Assembly (NCBI GenBank): GCA_038521825.1 | Contig: JBCBKL010000004.1 | Span: forward strand, 124,001 to 188,000 | Reading direction: 5' to 3' | Length of the DNA stretch: 64,000 bases | Source: JBCBKL01 sp038521825 | GTDB lineage: Bacteria; Pseudomonadota; Alphaproteobacteria; Rhodobacterales; Rhodobacteraceae | Shown here: one piece after another, positions 1-8,921 of the stretch | How positions within the stretch are numbered: position 1 is the first letter of the stretch | How the letters are laid out: each line of letters opens with the position of its first letter | Program-made: the position numbers and the translations under genes | Notes under the pieces: model-generated | Database searches by the model: none | The model's input: only the letters and a program-made list of their open reading frames with translations | What the model was told of the DNA's origin: nothing

Positions 1-2002
1 GCTCACCGCTTACATCCTCTTCCACTGCCGCATCCTCGGTATCCGAGGCCCCCGCGGCGTCATCCCCGGCGCCTATATCACCGGAAGTAGCGACAGATTC
101 CAGCGTTGTTTCTGTATCGATGACGCTGGGTTCTGGCCGGATAAGGTGGAATTCGATGCGTCTGTTGGCCTCGCGGCCCTCTTCGGTCTTGTTGTCGGCG
201 ATCGGAACGGTTTCGCCATATCCCTTGGCTGTGAAGCTGGATGTGAGCACGCGCCGCACTCTCAATTCGTTCAGAACCGACTGCGCGCGGGCCTGGCTGA
301 GGTCGAGGTTCATGATCTCGCGGCCCTGGCTGTCGGTATGACCCTGGATCTCAAGCCGGAGGCTGCCACATTGCTTGAGTATCTCGGCAATGTCGTCGAG
401 CGTGCCCAACGCGCTGGCGTCGATTGTTGCGCTGCCGGGTTCGAATGAGATTTTCGACACCGCGAGGATCGACTGGATCTCGGCCTCGCACTCATCCGCC
501 GTCGGCAAGGCTGCGATCGGATCTAGCTCTTCTTGGTATTCGACGGCAATATCGAAGACGCTGCTATCGCCTAGCTTGTCGGCAAAGAGCGACGCGATCT
601 CGGTGCTGGCGGCGCGTTGGCCGGTCTTGCCCCGGATCTCGACCCGTTCGGGGGTGACGGTCAGTGCCCCGTTCTTGAGCTTTGCCAGTGCTTCCAGGCC
701 CGCCAGCACCCGCACGGTCCAGTCGGCGGGCAGATCCTCGACCACCCGAGCGGCCATGTGCACGGTGTCGGAGCCGAAGGCGGCACGCGCATAGCTGTCG
801 GCCATACTGCGCAGATGTTCATCAGAGAGACGCCCGCGCAGCTGAACCTGCCCCTCGGGGCTGAGAGTTGCCGTGAATTCCGCGGGACCAAGCGAGGGTT
901 CGGCGGTTTTTGGCAATATCGCCCGCAGGACGAACACATCAGGCAAATCGTTTTCCAATTCGCCCACGACGCGGTCAAAGGCCGCCTGATCCGTGCCTTC
1001 GGCGCCGACCAGCATGATATCGGCGTCCGAGAACGTCACCGTTCCCTTTTCAAGTCGGGTGAGGGCAGTCAACGCCAACTCGACCGCTTCGGCCCAGCGG
1101 GTGCTTGGTACGCCCAGACCAATTGCGCACCGTGCCTCACCCTCAAGTCCGGCCTGTTGTGCAGCGGCCAGGATGCGGGCCTGGCTTTCGGCCGTATCGG
1201 CTGAACAGGCATCGAACCGCGCGCCAACCTCTTCCTTGACGAAACGCAAAGTGAACGGAGTGATGACGGGCCGGGGCGCGGAAATGGCCAGCGCCATGCG
1301 CAGGCCAGGCGGGGCTGCGCGGTTCAGTTCCTGTTCCAGCTTTGCCTTGGCCTCGGCGCTGTCGACAGTGGCCTCAATCGAGATCCGGCCCGCTTCGACC
1401 GACACCTTGGACCGTGGCAACCGATCGATGGCGGTCAGCGCAAAGCCGAGCGCATCCTCCCATCCCGTGGGCGCGGGATAATCGGCACTTTCCAAAAGAT
1501 CCTTGGCCCGATCCGAGCCCTCGATCCGTTCGATCTGCCGCTTGATGTCATCGCGATCGGTCGACGTGGGTACAAGCCCGATGATCGACAGACCCGCGTC
1601 GTTGCGCAAAAGCTCGGCCGAAAAGCGTGGGGGTGCGAGAGCGGCGGCATCCTCGGCGTCCATTGCATCGATGATCCGCGCGGCATCTACGGCCGTGCCT
1701 GCCGCACTGATGGCGGCGACACGCGCGGCTTCTGAGGGTGCTGTGCCTTCAAGGATCACTTGCAGACCGTCTGCCTGCACCTCTGCCCATGGCATTTCAT
1801 TGTCGTCTAGGGCGTCGCGTACGTTGATCTCGGATACATCCTCAATGAATTGAACGGACTGAGTGGCCGCGAAAAGGGCAATGCCGGCAGCGGCAATGAA
1901 GATCAGAGCGGTTTTGGCAAGGCGGGACAGACGCGTGATCCTTTGACCGTGAACGAGTGTGCGGTGAGACAGATACGCCGCCCTGCGGCGGCTTTCAATC
2001 AA
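1..2002 (-). CDS. OmpA-family envelope protein with BON-like repeats, 3' end outside window
   Basis: The minus-strand reading frame stays open from about 2002 to the window edge, so the C-terminus is missing. It starts with a membrane segment (around AKTALIFIAAAGIALF), followed by about 400 residues of repeated BON-like modules. An OmpA C-terminal peptidoglycan-binding domain follows, recognisable by FEPGSATID, GHTDSQGREIMNLDLSQ and NRRIEFHL. An acidic, Ala/Asp/Glu-rich tail runs off the edge. The family is thought to link envelope and murein in the periplasm. No ATG lies near the N-terminus. The best start is TTG at 2002, which overlaps the ubiA TGA (TTGA), so it is probably co-transcribed with ubiA. 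The exact start is uncertain because no clear ribosome binding site is visible. Confidence 0.85.
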   Translation of the reverse strand, partial: MIESRRRAAYLSHRTLVHGQRITRLSRLAKTALIFIAAAGIALFAATQSVQFIEDVSEINVRDALDDNEMPWAEVQADGLQVILEGTAPSEAARVAAISAAGTAVDAARIIDAMDAEDAAALAPPRFSAELLRNDAGLSIIGLVPTSTDRDDIKRQIERIEGSDRAKDLLESADYPAPTGWEDALGFALTAIDRLPRSKVSVEAGRISIEATVDSAEAKAKLEQELNRAAPPGLRMALAISAPRPVITPFTLRFVKEEVGARFDACSADTAESQARILAAAQQAGLEGEARCAIGLGVPSTRWAEAVELALTALTRLEKGTVTFSDADIMLVGAEGTDQAAFDRVVGELENDLPDVFVLRAILPKTAEPSLGPAEFTATLSPEGQVQLRGRLSDEHLRSMADSYARAAFGSDTVHMAARVVEDLPADWTVRVLAGLEALAKLKNGALTVTPERVEIRGKTGQRAASTEIASLFADKLGDSSVFDIAVEYQEELDPIAALPTADECEAEIQSILAVSKISFEPGSATIDASALGTLDDIAEILKQCGSLRLEIQGHTDSQGREIMNLDLSQARAQSVLNELRVRRVLTSSFTAKGYGETVPIADNKTEEGREANRRIEFHLIRPEPSVIDTETTLESVATSGDIGAGDDAAGASDTEDAAVEEDVSGE

Positions 2003-2961
2003 GCGAAGAGGGCCACGCAGAAAATTGCGGCGGGTATCAGCCCAGCGTCCCGATTGGACCGAAAGAGCCGGATCAGCGTCGGACCATCGTCCAGATCGAG
2101 GCTGCGCAGCTGCCACGCCATATGCCAACCCATAGCCCACGGGGCGGCTAGCGCGATCACCAGCGCCAGCACCGACACCTGCGGCAACAGCGCCATGATT
2201 ACCCCGAACCCCATCAGCGTCACGGTCGCCGCGAGAAACCAGCGCAACCAGCGCGGCGTGTCAGCCCCGAAAAGCCGCGCGGTCGACTTCACCCCGATCA
2301 GAGCATCATCCTCGACATCCTGGTGCGCATAGATCGTGTCGTAAAAGAGCGTCCATGTGATACCAGCGAGATACAGCGACACGGCGGGCCATGCGAGCGT
2401 GCCGGTATGCGCGGTCCATGCCAGCAGCGCCCCCCAGTTGAAGGCGAGCCCCAGAAACATCTGCGGCCACCATGTGAAGCGTTTCGCAAATGGATAGATC
2501 GCGACCGGCACCACCGCAAGGATGCCGAGCAGGATGGCGTTGAGGTTGAAGGTCAGCAGGATTCCAAAGGCGAGCAGCGCCTGAACGCACATCCAGATCA
2601 GCGCTTGCTTTACCGTCGCCTGCCCCGATGGGATGGGCCGAGACCGGGTCCGTTCGACCTTGTCGTCGATATCGCGGTCGGTGATGTCGTTCCATGTACA
2701 GCCCGCGCCACGCATTAGCCACGCTCCGGCGGCGCAGCCCACGGCGATCCAGGCGTCTTCCCATCGTGCCGTCTGGTCGTGCAGCATCGCTAGCAGCAAC
2801 CCCCACCAACAGGGCAACAGCAAAAGCCACGTCCCGATGGGCCGGTCGGCCCGCGACAGCCGCAGGTAGGGCCGCGTGGCTTCGGGGGCGTATGTATCGA
2901 CCCAATTGCCGCTGACCGCGTCAGCGACTTGTCCGTCTGGTGTGGGCGTGTGGGAGGGCAT
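1999..2961 (-). CDS. ubiA: 4-hydroxybenzoate octaprenyltransferase
   Basis: Integral-membrane prenyltransferase that attaches the polyprenyl tail to 4-hydroxybenzoate in ubiquinone synthesis. At 320 residues it is of family length. Both Asp-rich motifs are present: NDITDRDID at residues 91-99 and DTIYAHQDVEDD at about 208-219, which bind Mg-diphosphate. Between and after them are seven to nine hydrophobic helices. The N-terminal 30 residues are hydrophilic and slightly longer than in E. coli UbiA. It is transcribed away from rsmE, with only 11 bp between the start codons, so promoters must lie inside coding sequence or overlap. The polyprenyl diphosphate synthase gene at 41.8 kb supplies the same pathway. 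Confidence 0.95.
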   Translation of the reverse strand: MPSHTPTPDGQVADAVSGNWVDTYAPEATRPYLRLSRADRPIGTWLLLLPCWWGLLLAMLHDQTARWEDAWIAVGCAAGAWLMRGAGCTWNDITDRDIDDKVERTRSRPIPSGQATVKQALIWMCVQALLAFGILLTFNLNAILLGILAVVPVAIYPFAKRFTWWPQMFLGLAFNWGALLAWTAHTGTLAWPAVSLYLAGITWTLFYDTIYAHQDVEDDALIGVKSTARLFGADTPRWLRWFLAATVTLMGFGVIMALLPQVSVLALVIALAAPWAMGWHMAWQLRSLDLDDGPTLIRLFRSNRDAGLIPAAIFCVALFA

Positions 2962-2972
2962 ATGTATCCGCC

Positions 2973-3689
2973 ATGACTGCGAAGATCCGCCTATATGTAG
3001 AGCAGCCTTTGGGGCAGGGGCAATCCGTCCAACTGACGCGGGAGCAGGCGCACTACCTTTTTGGCGTCATGCGGCTGGGTGTCGGCGATGCTCTGAAGTT
3101 GCTCAACGGTACGGATGGCGAATGGCGGGCCAAGGTGGCCGAAGCGGGCAAACGCGTGGGCATGCTGAGCGTCCTGGACCAGACCGGGCCGCTGGTGATG
3201 CCGCCGGATGTGTGGCTGCTGTTTGCCCCCGTCAAAAAGGCCCGGACCGACTTCATCGTCGAGAAGGCGGTCGAGATGGGAGTGCGTCGCATCATACCTG
3301 TCCAGACTGCGTTCACCAATTCGGGCCGTATCCAGAGGGATCGCCTGCAGGCTCACGCCGTCGAGGCGGCCGAGCAATGCGGCGCGACCTATGTGCCTGA
3401 GATTGCCGAGATGGCGCGGCTGGACCGCGTGCTGGCGGATATGACCGACCGACCGCTGATGTTCTGTGACGAGGGTGAGGCGGGCGCCGCTGCTGACCTG
3501 CCGGATCGGCCCGGCCCTTGGGCCATCCTGATCGGGCCCGAGGGCGGATTCTCCGAGGAGGAGCGCACCCGTTTGAAATCGCTCGACTTTGCCCATCCCG
3601 TCGCTTTGGGTCCCCGTATCCTGCGTGCAGATACCGCGGCTGTTGCGGCCCTGACCATCTGGCAGCGGGCCCTGGGAGATTGGCGATGA
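2973..3689 (+). CDS. rsmE: 16S rRNA (uracil1498-N3)-methyltransferase
   Basis: SPOUT-class methyltransferase that modifies U1498 of 16S rRNA using S-adenosylmethionine. The 238-residue protein has an N-terminal PUA-like part (about 1-75). The C-terminal knotted domain carries the family signatures GPEGGFSEEE (188-197) and LGPRILRADTA (212-222), which form the cofactor-binding trefoil knot. I chose the ATG at 2973 over an upstream in-frame ATG at 2940 because MTAKIRLYVE matches how this family begins and the upstream codons lie within ubiA. The stop overlaps the start of the next gene (ATGA), so the two are translationally coupled. Confidence 0.95.
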   Translation: MTAKIRLYVEQPLGQGQSVQLTREQAHYLFGVMRLGVGDALKLLNGTDGEWRAKVAEAGKRVGMLSVLDQTGPLVMPPDVWLLFAPVKKARTDFIVEKAVEMGVRRIIPVQTAFTNSGRIQRDRLQAHAVEAAEQCGATYVPEIAEMARLDRVLADMTDRPLMFCDEGEAGAAADLPDRPGPWAILIGPEGGFSEEERTRLKSLDFAHPVALGPRILRADTAAVAALTIWQRALGDWR

Positions 3690-4210
3690 CCTTCTTCCGC
3701 CCCGAAGCCATTGACGCAATTAGGCGCTGGTACGAAGTGCTGGCCGGACTGGCGTTCGCCGCCCTGTCGGTTTGGCTGTTCACGCGTGGCGGGCTCTTAA
3801 GTTGGGTCAGCGTTCCCATGATCGCCGGGGCCGTCGCCCTGATCTGGGTCGGTGTCCAGCGCGGCCGCTTTCGACAGGCAGGGGACGGGGCTGGGGCGGT
3901 GCAGGTCGATGAGGGGCGGGTGATCTATTTCGGCCCGCTATCCGGCGGTTCGGTGGCGCTGGCTGATCTCGATCGCCTTATCCTTGATGGCACCCAGCAT
4001 CCACCGCATTGGCACTTGCATCAACCAGGCAACCCGCCCCTGTTGATCCCGGTCAATGCGGTCGGGGCAGATGATCTGTTTGACGCCTTTGCCACGCTGC
4101 CAGGTCTGCGGACGGGGCGGATGCTGACAGAGCTTGAGCACAATCCGGATCAAGCGGTCGTGATCTGGGAGCGGACGGCAACGCGCCCCCCGGAAGCGCG
4201 GCTGCATTGA
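3686..4210 (+). CDS. Hypothetical membrane-anchored protein
   Basis: I do not recognise a named family. The 174-residue product has two adjacent hydrophobic segments near the N-terminus (about residues 17-35 and 40-57, around LAGLAFAALSVWLF and VPMIAGAVALIWVGV). A soluble cytoplasmic domain of about 110 residues, rich in His/Pro in the middle (HPPHWHLHQPG), follows. It begins with an ATGA overlap on rsmE and sits 57 bp before gshA, so it likely belongs to an rsmE-X-gshA transcript. The topology resembles small PH-like-domain membrane proteins, but this is only an impression. Confidence 0.75.
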   Translation: MTFFRPEAIDAIRRWYEVLAGLAFAALSVWLFTRGGLLSWVSVPMIAGAVALIWVGVQRGRFRQAGDGAGAVQVDEGRVIYFGPLSGGSVALADLDRLILDGTQHPPHWHLHQPGNPPLLIPVNAVGADDLFDAFATLPGLRTGRMLTELEHNPDQAVVIWERTATRPPEARLH

Positions 4211-4267
4211 CAGCCTGCCGCGTTAGGGTCAGGACTGGCAGCCGGAGCAGCAAGACGGAGCGCCATC

Positions 4268-5638
4268 ATGTCCATCCCTCAGTCCGGTGGCGGGCCGATC
4301 GAGCGTCACGAACAACTGGCCGAGTATCTCGCCAGTGGATGCAAACCCAAAGAAGATTGGCGGATCGGAACGGAGCACGAGAAGTTCGGTTATTGCAAGG
4401 ACAACCTCAAGCCGTTGCCCTATGAAGGCGACCGCTCGATCGAGGCAGTCCTGAAAGGGCTGCGCGACCGCCACGGCTGGGGCGAGCTGCGCGAGAGCGG
4501 CAAGCTGATCGGACTCCAAAAGGACGGGGCTAATATCAGCCTCGAACCTGGAGGGGCTTTGGAACTGTCCGGCGCACCGCTCGAAACGATCCATGAAACC
4601 TGCGACGAGGTGAACGAACACCTGCGTGAAGTGAAAGATATTGCGGACGAGATCGGCGTCGGTTTCATCGGCCTAGGGGCCGCTCCGATCTGGACCCACG
4701 AAGAGATGCCCCTGATGCCCAAAGGCCGCTACAAGCTGATGGACGCCTATATGCAGAAGGTCGGCACGATGGGCACGACCATGATGCGGCGGACCTGCAC
4801 GGTGCAAGTGAACCTCGATTTCGGATCAGAGGCCGACATGGTGCAAAAGCTCCGCGTGGCGATAGCACTACAGCCTGTGGCGGTCGCGCTGTTTGCCAAT
4901 TCCCCGTTTTTCGAGGGCAAGCCCAACGGCCACAAATCATGGCGCAGCCGGGTCTGGCGCGATCTCGACGTCGACCGGACCGGGATGCTGCCCTTCGTGT
5001 TCGACGATGGGTTCGGGTTCGAGGCTTGGACGGAATATGCGCTCGATGTGCCGATGTATTTTGTCTATCGCGACGGCAAATATGTCGATGCGCTTGGCCA
5101 GTCGTTCCGTGATTTTCTGAAGGGGAAATTACCCGCCCTGCCGGGGGAAACCCCGATGCTAAGCGATTGGGCGGATCACCTGACAACGATCTTTCCCGAA
5201 GCGCGGATCAAGAAGTTCATCGAGATGCGCGGTGCGGACGGGGGGCCGTGGCGGCGGCTTTGCGCGCTGCCGGCCTTTTGGGTCGGGCTGACCTACGACC
5301 AGACGGCGCTCGACGCGGCGTGGGATCTGGTCAAGGGCTGGGATGCCGAGACACGCGAAGAGCTTCGGGTGGCGGCCTCGATTGACGGGCTGCAGGCCCA
5401 GGTGGGCAATGTCGATATGATGGAATTGGCCCGGGAAGTCGTCGCCATCAGCGAGGCCGGGCTAAGGGAACGCGCCCGCCCCGGAGCCGATGGCCTTGTA
5501 CCGGACGAAACGCATTTTCTAAACGCGCTGAAAGACAGTTTGGAGAGCGGAAAGACCCCGGCGGATGAATTGCTTGAGAGGTATCACGGCGATTGGGACG
5601 GCGATCTCAGCCGGATATACGCGGACTATTCATATTGA
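4268..5638 (+). CDS. gshA: Glutamate-cysteine ligase, plant/alphaproteobacterial type
   Basis: Catalyses ATP-dependent gamma-glutamylcysteine formation, the first step of glutathione synthesis. The 456-residue length and the sequence are those of the GCS2/plant-type class rather than the E. coli GshA class. WRIGTEHEKFGY (about 31-42) is the substrate/metal-binding glutamate region, SLEPGGALELSG follows near residue 92, and MRRTCTVQVNLDF lies near residue 173. The C-terminus ends in RIYADYSY, typical of proteobacterial members. It probably acts in the cytosol. The gamma-glutamylcyclotransferase partially seen at 63.7 kb would act on the end product. Confidence 0.95.
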   Translation: MSIPQSGGGPIERHEQLAEYLASGCKPKEDWRIGTEHEKFGYCKDNLKPLPYEGDRSIEAVLKGLRDRHGWGELRESGKLIGLQKDGANISLEPGGALELSGAPLETIHETCDEVNEHLREVKDIADEIGVGFIGLGAAPIWTHEEMPLMPKGRYKLMDAYMQKVGTMGTTMMRRTCTVQVNLDFGSEADMVQKLRVAIALQPVAVALFANSPFFEGKPNGHKSWRSRVWRDLDVDRTGMLPFVFDDGFGFEAWTEYALDVPMYFVYRDGKYVDALGQSFRDFLKGKLPALPGETPMLSDWADHLTTIFPEARIKKFIEMRGADGGPWRRLCALPAFWVGLTYDQTALDAAWDLVKGWDAETREELRVAASIDGLQAQVGNVDMMELAREVVAISEAGLRERARPGADGLVPDETHFLNALKDSLESGKTPADELLERYHGDWDGDLSRIYADYSY

Positions 5639-5871
5639 TTCTGGCAGGGGGCGGTCGGGTTAGGGGGTTGTTCCCCGCCCTTTAGAAAATGGGCAACTTT
5701 GAGCCCGACAGGGTCGATGTTGCGGCACTTATCAGTGACTGAATTGCGGACAAACCGGACCTTTTTTGGGAATGTTGGCCTTGTACGTACGTGTCCCGAC
5801 AAGATGAATGGCCTTTGAGCATTGAGACCGGCAACTGGTAATGCGGGCAACGCTCCACTTCGCCCCTGCCT

Positions 5872-6075
5872 CTACCCGTTCTCTCGCAGCGCCTTCTTCC
5901 GCTCCAGTTTCCGGCGGCGTCGAATGGCCTCGGCCGTCTTGCGGACACGTTTTTCCGATGGTTTCTCGTAAGCCCGCTTTGTCTTCAGCTCTCGAAAAAC
6001 GCCCTCTCGTTGCATTCTCTTCTTGAGAACCCGTAGTGCTTGGTCAATGTTGTTGTCTCGAACGAAAACTTGCAT
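5872..6075 (-). CDS. rpsU: 30S ribosomal protein bS21
   Basis: The 67-residue basic protein has the bS21 pattern: MQVFVRDNNIDQALRVLKKR at the start and a long Arg/Lys-rich helix ending ERKKALRENG. I take the ATG at 6075, because a longer in-frame extension to 6192 is not family-like. It sits on the 30S platform near the anti-Shine-Dalgarno end of 16S rRNA. The 233 bp between it and gshA (5639-5871) holds only a weak GC-rich inverted repeat (GGGCGG with CCGCCC, about 5649-5684) that might terminate gshA. Confidence 0.95.
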   Translation of the reverse strand: MQVFVRDNNIDQALRVLKKRMQREGVFRELKTKRAYEKPSEKRVRKTAEAIRRRRKLERKKALRENG

Positions 6076-6134
6076 GTTACTCCAAACGTATCCGGTTTCT
6101 GATTGTGTGCGAGTAAGGCAGAGGAGATGCAGTG

Positions 6135-6938
6135 CTAGCGCCCTAGAACGCATTGCCCATCGGAAGTCTGGAACCCCCGATCGCATCGCCATGCGTTCCC
6201 GGTACGATCAAGATGCGCATTTTCGGGAACGTCGATTTTCTGGCACGTATCTCGCAGAGATTCGAAGCCGCGCTCGCATCGCCAACCAGGCCCATATGAT
6301 TGCGGTTCGAGGAACGCATTGGCCGGTATTTTTGTGGGATCACATCGCTCTTCAGCTCGAACAAATCCGCGCTCACACTTCCAGGCCGCTCCAAACTCCG
6401 CGTTGGTCAGATAGCCATTCTGGGGGACTTCTATAGCGCGGCATGCACCTGCCACCGCAACAAAGCCTCGGTTGCACTCCCAGCCAAGTCCGGCGATGTC
6501 TTCGCTCAAGTAAGCGTGTTGCGGCAAGTTGATCTCCACGCAAGCCTCTCGGTCCTGCGTGAAACCGCGTTTGCATTGCCAGTCATACCCGGAGGATCTC
6601 AGGAAGGCATTCTCGGGAACAAAGATGGCCACGCAGCTTTCACCGTTCACCTCTTCGAAGCCGCGTCTGCAGGCCCATCCTGTTCCATAGGATCGTCCTG
6701 TCGCAAAGGCATTTTCAGGGACATCGAGCGGCACACAATTCCCGTCAACGACACGAAACCCGAGGTTACAGTTCCAGCCGCTGCCGTAGCTGCGTTTCTG
6801 CGCATCCTCGGGGGGAAGGCCCACTCCATCCTGTGCTTGGGCCAGGGTGGCGCTCATTCCGAGGATGCCACTGATGATGATAAACATGACCAGTCTTCGC
6901 AGAGGACACATTATGGCGTCGTTCCGTTTCCGTCTCAT
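6135..6938 (-). CDS. Secreted protein built of seven two-cysteine repeats
   Basis: I recognise no named family. The 267-residue product opens with a basic n-region (MRRKRN) and a hydrophobic core (VMFIIISGILGMSATL), followed by AQAQ, a probable signal peptidase I site, so it should be exported. From about residue 44 to the end it consists of seven units of 29-34 residues. Each is close to P-x-N-A-F/Y-L, x6-8, G-x-x-W-x-C-x-R-G-F, x6-7, C-x-x-I-x-V-P. Every unit has exactly two Cys, suggesting one disulfide per unit. The start at 6938 is supported by GGAGG nine bases upstream. It lies between rpsU and the helicase on the same strand. The repeat may be an adhesin or binding scaffold, but that is inference. 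Confidence 0.85.
   Translation of the reverse strand: MRRKRNDAIMCPLRRLVMFIIISGILGMSATLAQAQDGVGLPPEDAQKRSYGSGWNCNLGFRVVDGNCVPLDVPENAFATGRSYGTGWACRRGFEEVNGESCVAIFVPENAFLRSSGYDWQCKRGFTQDREACVEINLPQHAYLSEDIAGLGWECNRGFVAVAGACRAIEVPQNGYLTNAEFGAAWKCERGFVRAEERCDPTKIPANAFLEPQSYGPGWRCERGFESLRDTCQKIDVPENAHLDRTGNAWRCDRGFQTSDGQCVLGR
6138..6809 (-). repeat. Seven tandem cysteine-pair protein repeats
   Basis: Coding repeat inside the secreted protein. Units begin at each (P)ENA/QNA-like motif and share W-x-C-x-R-G-F and a second Cys 9-11 residues later. The units are diverged from each other (roughly a third to a half identical by eye), so this is an old expansion rather than a recent DNA-level duplication. 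Confidence 0.8.
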
Positions 6939-6988
6939 CGCCTTTGTCCTCCTGCCGTGTTTTCATGTCATGCGGGCGCGGGCGCGTT

Positions 6989-8191
6989 TCACGCCGCCAT
7001 GCGTTGCGGTCTGCGGCCCGAGCGCCGGCGGGGGCGCCGTTTTGGTTTCGATTTTGGTCCGTCCGCGCCAAGCCATGGTGCACCGCCTGCAACCTCGATC
7101 CGCGTCCCGAGCACCTTTTCGATAGCTTTCAACTCGCTCATTTCGTCGGCCGCGCAGAATGCGACGGCTTGACCTTCGCGACCCGCGCGCGCTGTTCGAC
7201 CGATGCGATGGACGTAGTTTTCGGGCACGTTCGGCAGGTCGTAGTTGTAAACATACCCGACACCCGGAATATCGATGCCGCGTGCCGCGACGTCGGTTGC
7301 GACGAGGACACGCACCGATCCGGCCTTGAAGGCCGCGATGGCGCGGTCACGCTGTCCCTGGCTCTTGTTGCCGTGGATTGAAGTCGCGGCGAAACCGATC
7401 TTTTCGAGGGTCTTCATCAGGCGTTCGGCGCCATGCTTGGTGCGCGAGAAGACCAGCGCCCGGTCGTCTCGGTGACCATCGAGAAGCTCGATCAGAAGCT
7501 CCTGCTTTTTCTCCTTGGCGACGAAATGCACGGAGTGGGTCACTTTGTCGGCGACCTTGCCAGGCGGCGAGACTTCAACGCGAACCGGATCGCTCAGGTA
7601 ATCGCGGGAGAGCTCGGTCATCGCCTTTGGCATAGTGGCCGAGAACATCATCGTCTGGCGGTCCTTGCCCAGTTGCGGCGCGATCTGGCGCAGCGCGTGG
7701 ACGAAGCCGATGTCCAGCATCTGGTCGGCCTCATCGAGCACGAGAAAGCGTGTCCGGCTCAGATCGACCGCGTGGCGGTCCATCAAGTCGATCAGCCGTC
7801 CCGGCGTTGCGACGAGGATGTCGGTTCCACGCGCCAGCTTCTGTGTCTGCGCGTTGATCGACTTGCCACCGACCACCAGCATAATCCGGAGATCCGAGGT
7901 CAGGCCGCGCAGGTTCTCCACGATCTGGTTGGCCAGTTCGCGGGTGGGCGCCAGGATCAGACCGCGCGCCGATTTTGGCGCGGCCTTTTCCTGTCGTTTC
8001 GAAAGGGCGACTACCAGCGGAATGCCGAATGCGGCGGTTTTGCCGGTGCCAGTCTGGGCGATACCGAGCACGTCGCGCGATTGGAGAGCGTGCGGAATGG
8101 CTTTCGTTTGGATCGGCGTCGGTTGTTTTAGTCCCAGGGCATCGAGCCGTGAGACGAGGCGGGCGTTCAGCCCGAGGTCTGTAAATGTCAT
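6989..8191 (-). CDS. DEAD-box ATP-dependent RNA helicase, RhlE-like
   Basis: The 400-residue protein carries every helicase motif: Q-motif region QPTPIQTKAIP (23-33), AQTGTGKT Walker A (45-52), PTREL (82-86), DEAD (153-156), SAT (184-186), ARGID (303-307) and HRIGRTARAG (328-337). A basic tail, SKPKRRPRRRSGRRPQ, likely binds RNA. Such helicases unwind structured mRNA or help ribosome assembly, often in the cold. I prefer the ATG at 8191, preceded by AAGGA, over an upstream in-frame ATG at 8272. It is transcribed away from a cold-shock gene and desaturase, which suggests a shared low-temperature role. Confidence 0.93.
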   Translation of the reverse strand: MTFTDLGLNARLVSRLDALGLKQPTPIQTKAIPHALQSRDVLGIAQTGTGKTAAFGIPLVVALSKRQEKAAPKSARGLILAPTRELANQIVENLRGLTSDLRIMLVVGGKSINAQTQKLARGTDILVATPGRLIDLMDRHAVDLSRTRFLVLDEADQMLDIGFVHALRQIAPQLGKDRQTMMFSATMPKAMTELSRDYLSDPVRVEVSPPGKVADKVTHSVHFVAKEKKQELLIELLDGHRDDRALVFSRTKHGAERLMKTLEKIGFAATSIHGNKSQGQRDRAIAAFKAGSVRVLVATDVAARGIDIPGVGYVYNYDLPNVPENYVHRIGRTARAGREGQAVAFCAADEMSELKAIEKVLGTRIEVAGGAPWLGADGPKSKPKRRPRRRSGRRPQRMAA

Positions 8192-8597
8192 ATCAATCCT
8201 TGACCGGAGTTTGTCCGGCGATACCGTGCGTTTATGGACGCCCGGTTGGGGTGCACCCGCGCGTTCGCTCACGACACCGGATTGTGTTGAGAGCCGCGCC
8301 GGGCGGCGTCCCCCCTACGTGATGTGGGAAAACAGTACGTCACGGCCGGGGGCGGATATAGACCCGCCTGCTCACGCGGCAGAGCGATGACGTAGGCGGT
8401 AGGTGGTGGCTTGAGTGAGCAATGTCAATCAAAAGGTCGCTTGACGAAGAAGTAAGCTGCGCACCAAGTAATTTTGACACGCCTATTGTGGTTTGAGACG
8501 AAAAGGTCCATTTGGGCGGAGCTATCGTTATTCTTTCTCGAACCTCTGCCTCCGCTCACCCGGCGCTCAGTCGATCGACCCAGACTGACTTTGCCAG
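8192..8597. other. Divergent intergenic region between helicase and cold-shock gene
   Basis: About 400 bp with no convincing gene. It must contain the helicase promoter and the start of the cold-shock transcript. A TTGACA hexamer is visible at about 8475 but has no good -10 box at the normal distance, so I do not call a promoter. The last part becomes the cold-shock 5' leader. Confidence 0.5.
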
Positions 8598-8619
8598 GTT
8601 GCCGCATTTTGCGGGCAGC
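8598..8619 (+). promoter_or_regulatory. Conserved 5'-leader hairpin of cold-shock gene 1
   Basis: The leader folds as an 8-bp stem with one bulged G and a 5-nt loop: GTTGCCGC, loop ATTTT, then GCGGGCAGC. It ends 22 nt before the start codon. The same element precedes the second cold-shock gene (11431-11452) at the same distance. One pair changes G-C to A-U and another changes G-U to A-U, which supports a real RNA structure. The role is unknown. A temperature-responsive translation or stability element is the obvious hypothesis. Confidence 0.6.
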
Positions 8620-8641
8620 AAAAGAACAGGAGACCACGGAT

Positions 8642-8848
8642 ATGGCCAATGGCACCGTGAAATGGTTCAACACCCAAAAAGGCTTCGGCTTCATCGCACC
8701 GGATACAGGCGGCAAGGACGTGTTCGTCCATATCTCTTCGCTTGAGCGCTCTGGTCTGACCGGCCTTGCCGACGATCAGAAAGTGACCTTCGACGTCGAA
8801 GAAGGCCGCGACGGTCGCGAAAGTGCGATCAATCTCGCTCTGGCCTGA
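8642..8848 (+). CDS. Cold-shock protein, CspA family
   Basis: The 68-residue single cold-shock domain has intact RNA-binding motifs: KGFGFI (RNP1) and VFVHIS (RNP2). It binds single-stranded RNA/DNA and acts as an RNA chaperone. The ATG at 8642 is preceded by AGGAG. It has its own leader hairpin upstream and a strong terminator downstream, so it is probably transcribed alone. The nearby divergent RNA helicase and downstream fatty acid desaturase fit a cold-adaptation neighbourhood. Confidence 0.97.
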   Translation: MANGTVKWFNTQKGFGFIAPDTGGKDVFVHISSLERSGLTGLADDQKVTFDVEEGRDGRESAINLALA

Positions 8849-8858
8849 CCTATTTGCA

Positions 8859-8885
8859 ACGGGCGCTCGAAAGGGCGCCCGTTTC
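8859..8885 (+). terminator. Rho-independent terminator after cold-shock gene 1
   Basis: ACGGGCGC pairs perfectly with GCGCCCGT across an 8-nt loop, followed by TTTCCTT. It lies 11 bp after the cold-shock stop codon and separates that gene from the desaturase. Confidence 0.8.
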
Positions 8886-8921
8886 CTTCTACCCATGCGC
8901 TAAGCTCCATAGGACGCCGAT

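Noticed and set aside
5649..5684. GC-rich inverted repeat after gshA
   Set aside because: Only six pairs with a long loop and no T-tract. Too weak to call a terminator.
8470..8510. Promoter with TTGACA for cold-shock gene 1
   Set aside because: No acceptable -10 box at 16-18 bp, so the hexamer may be chance.
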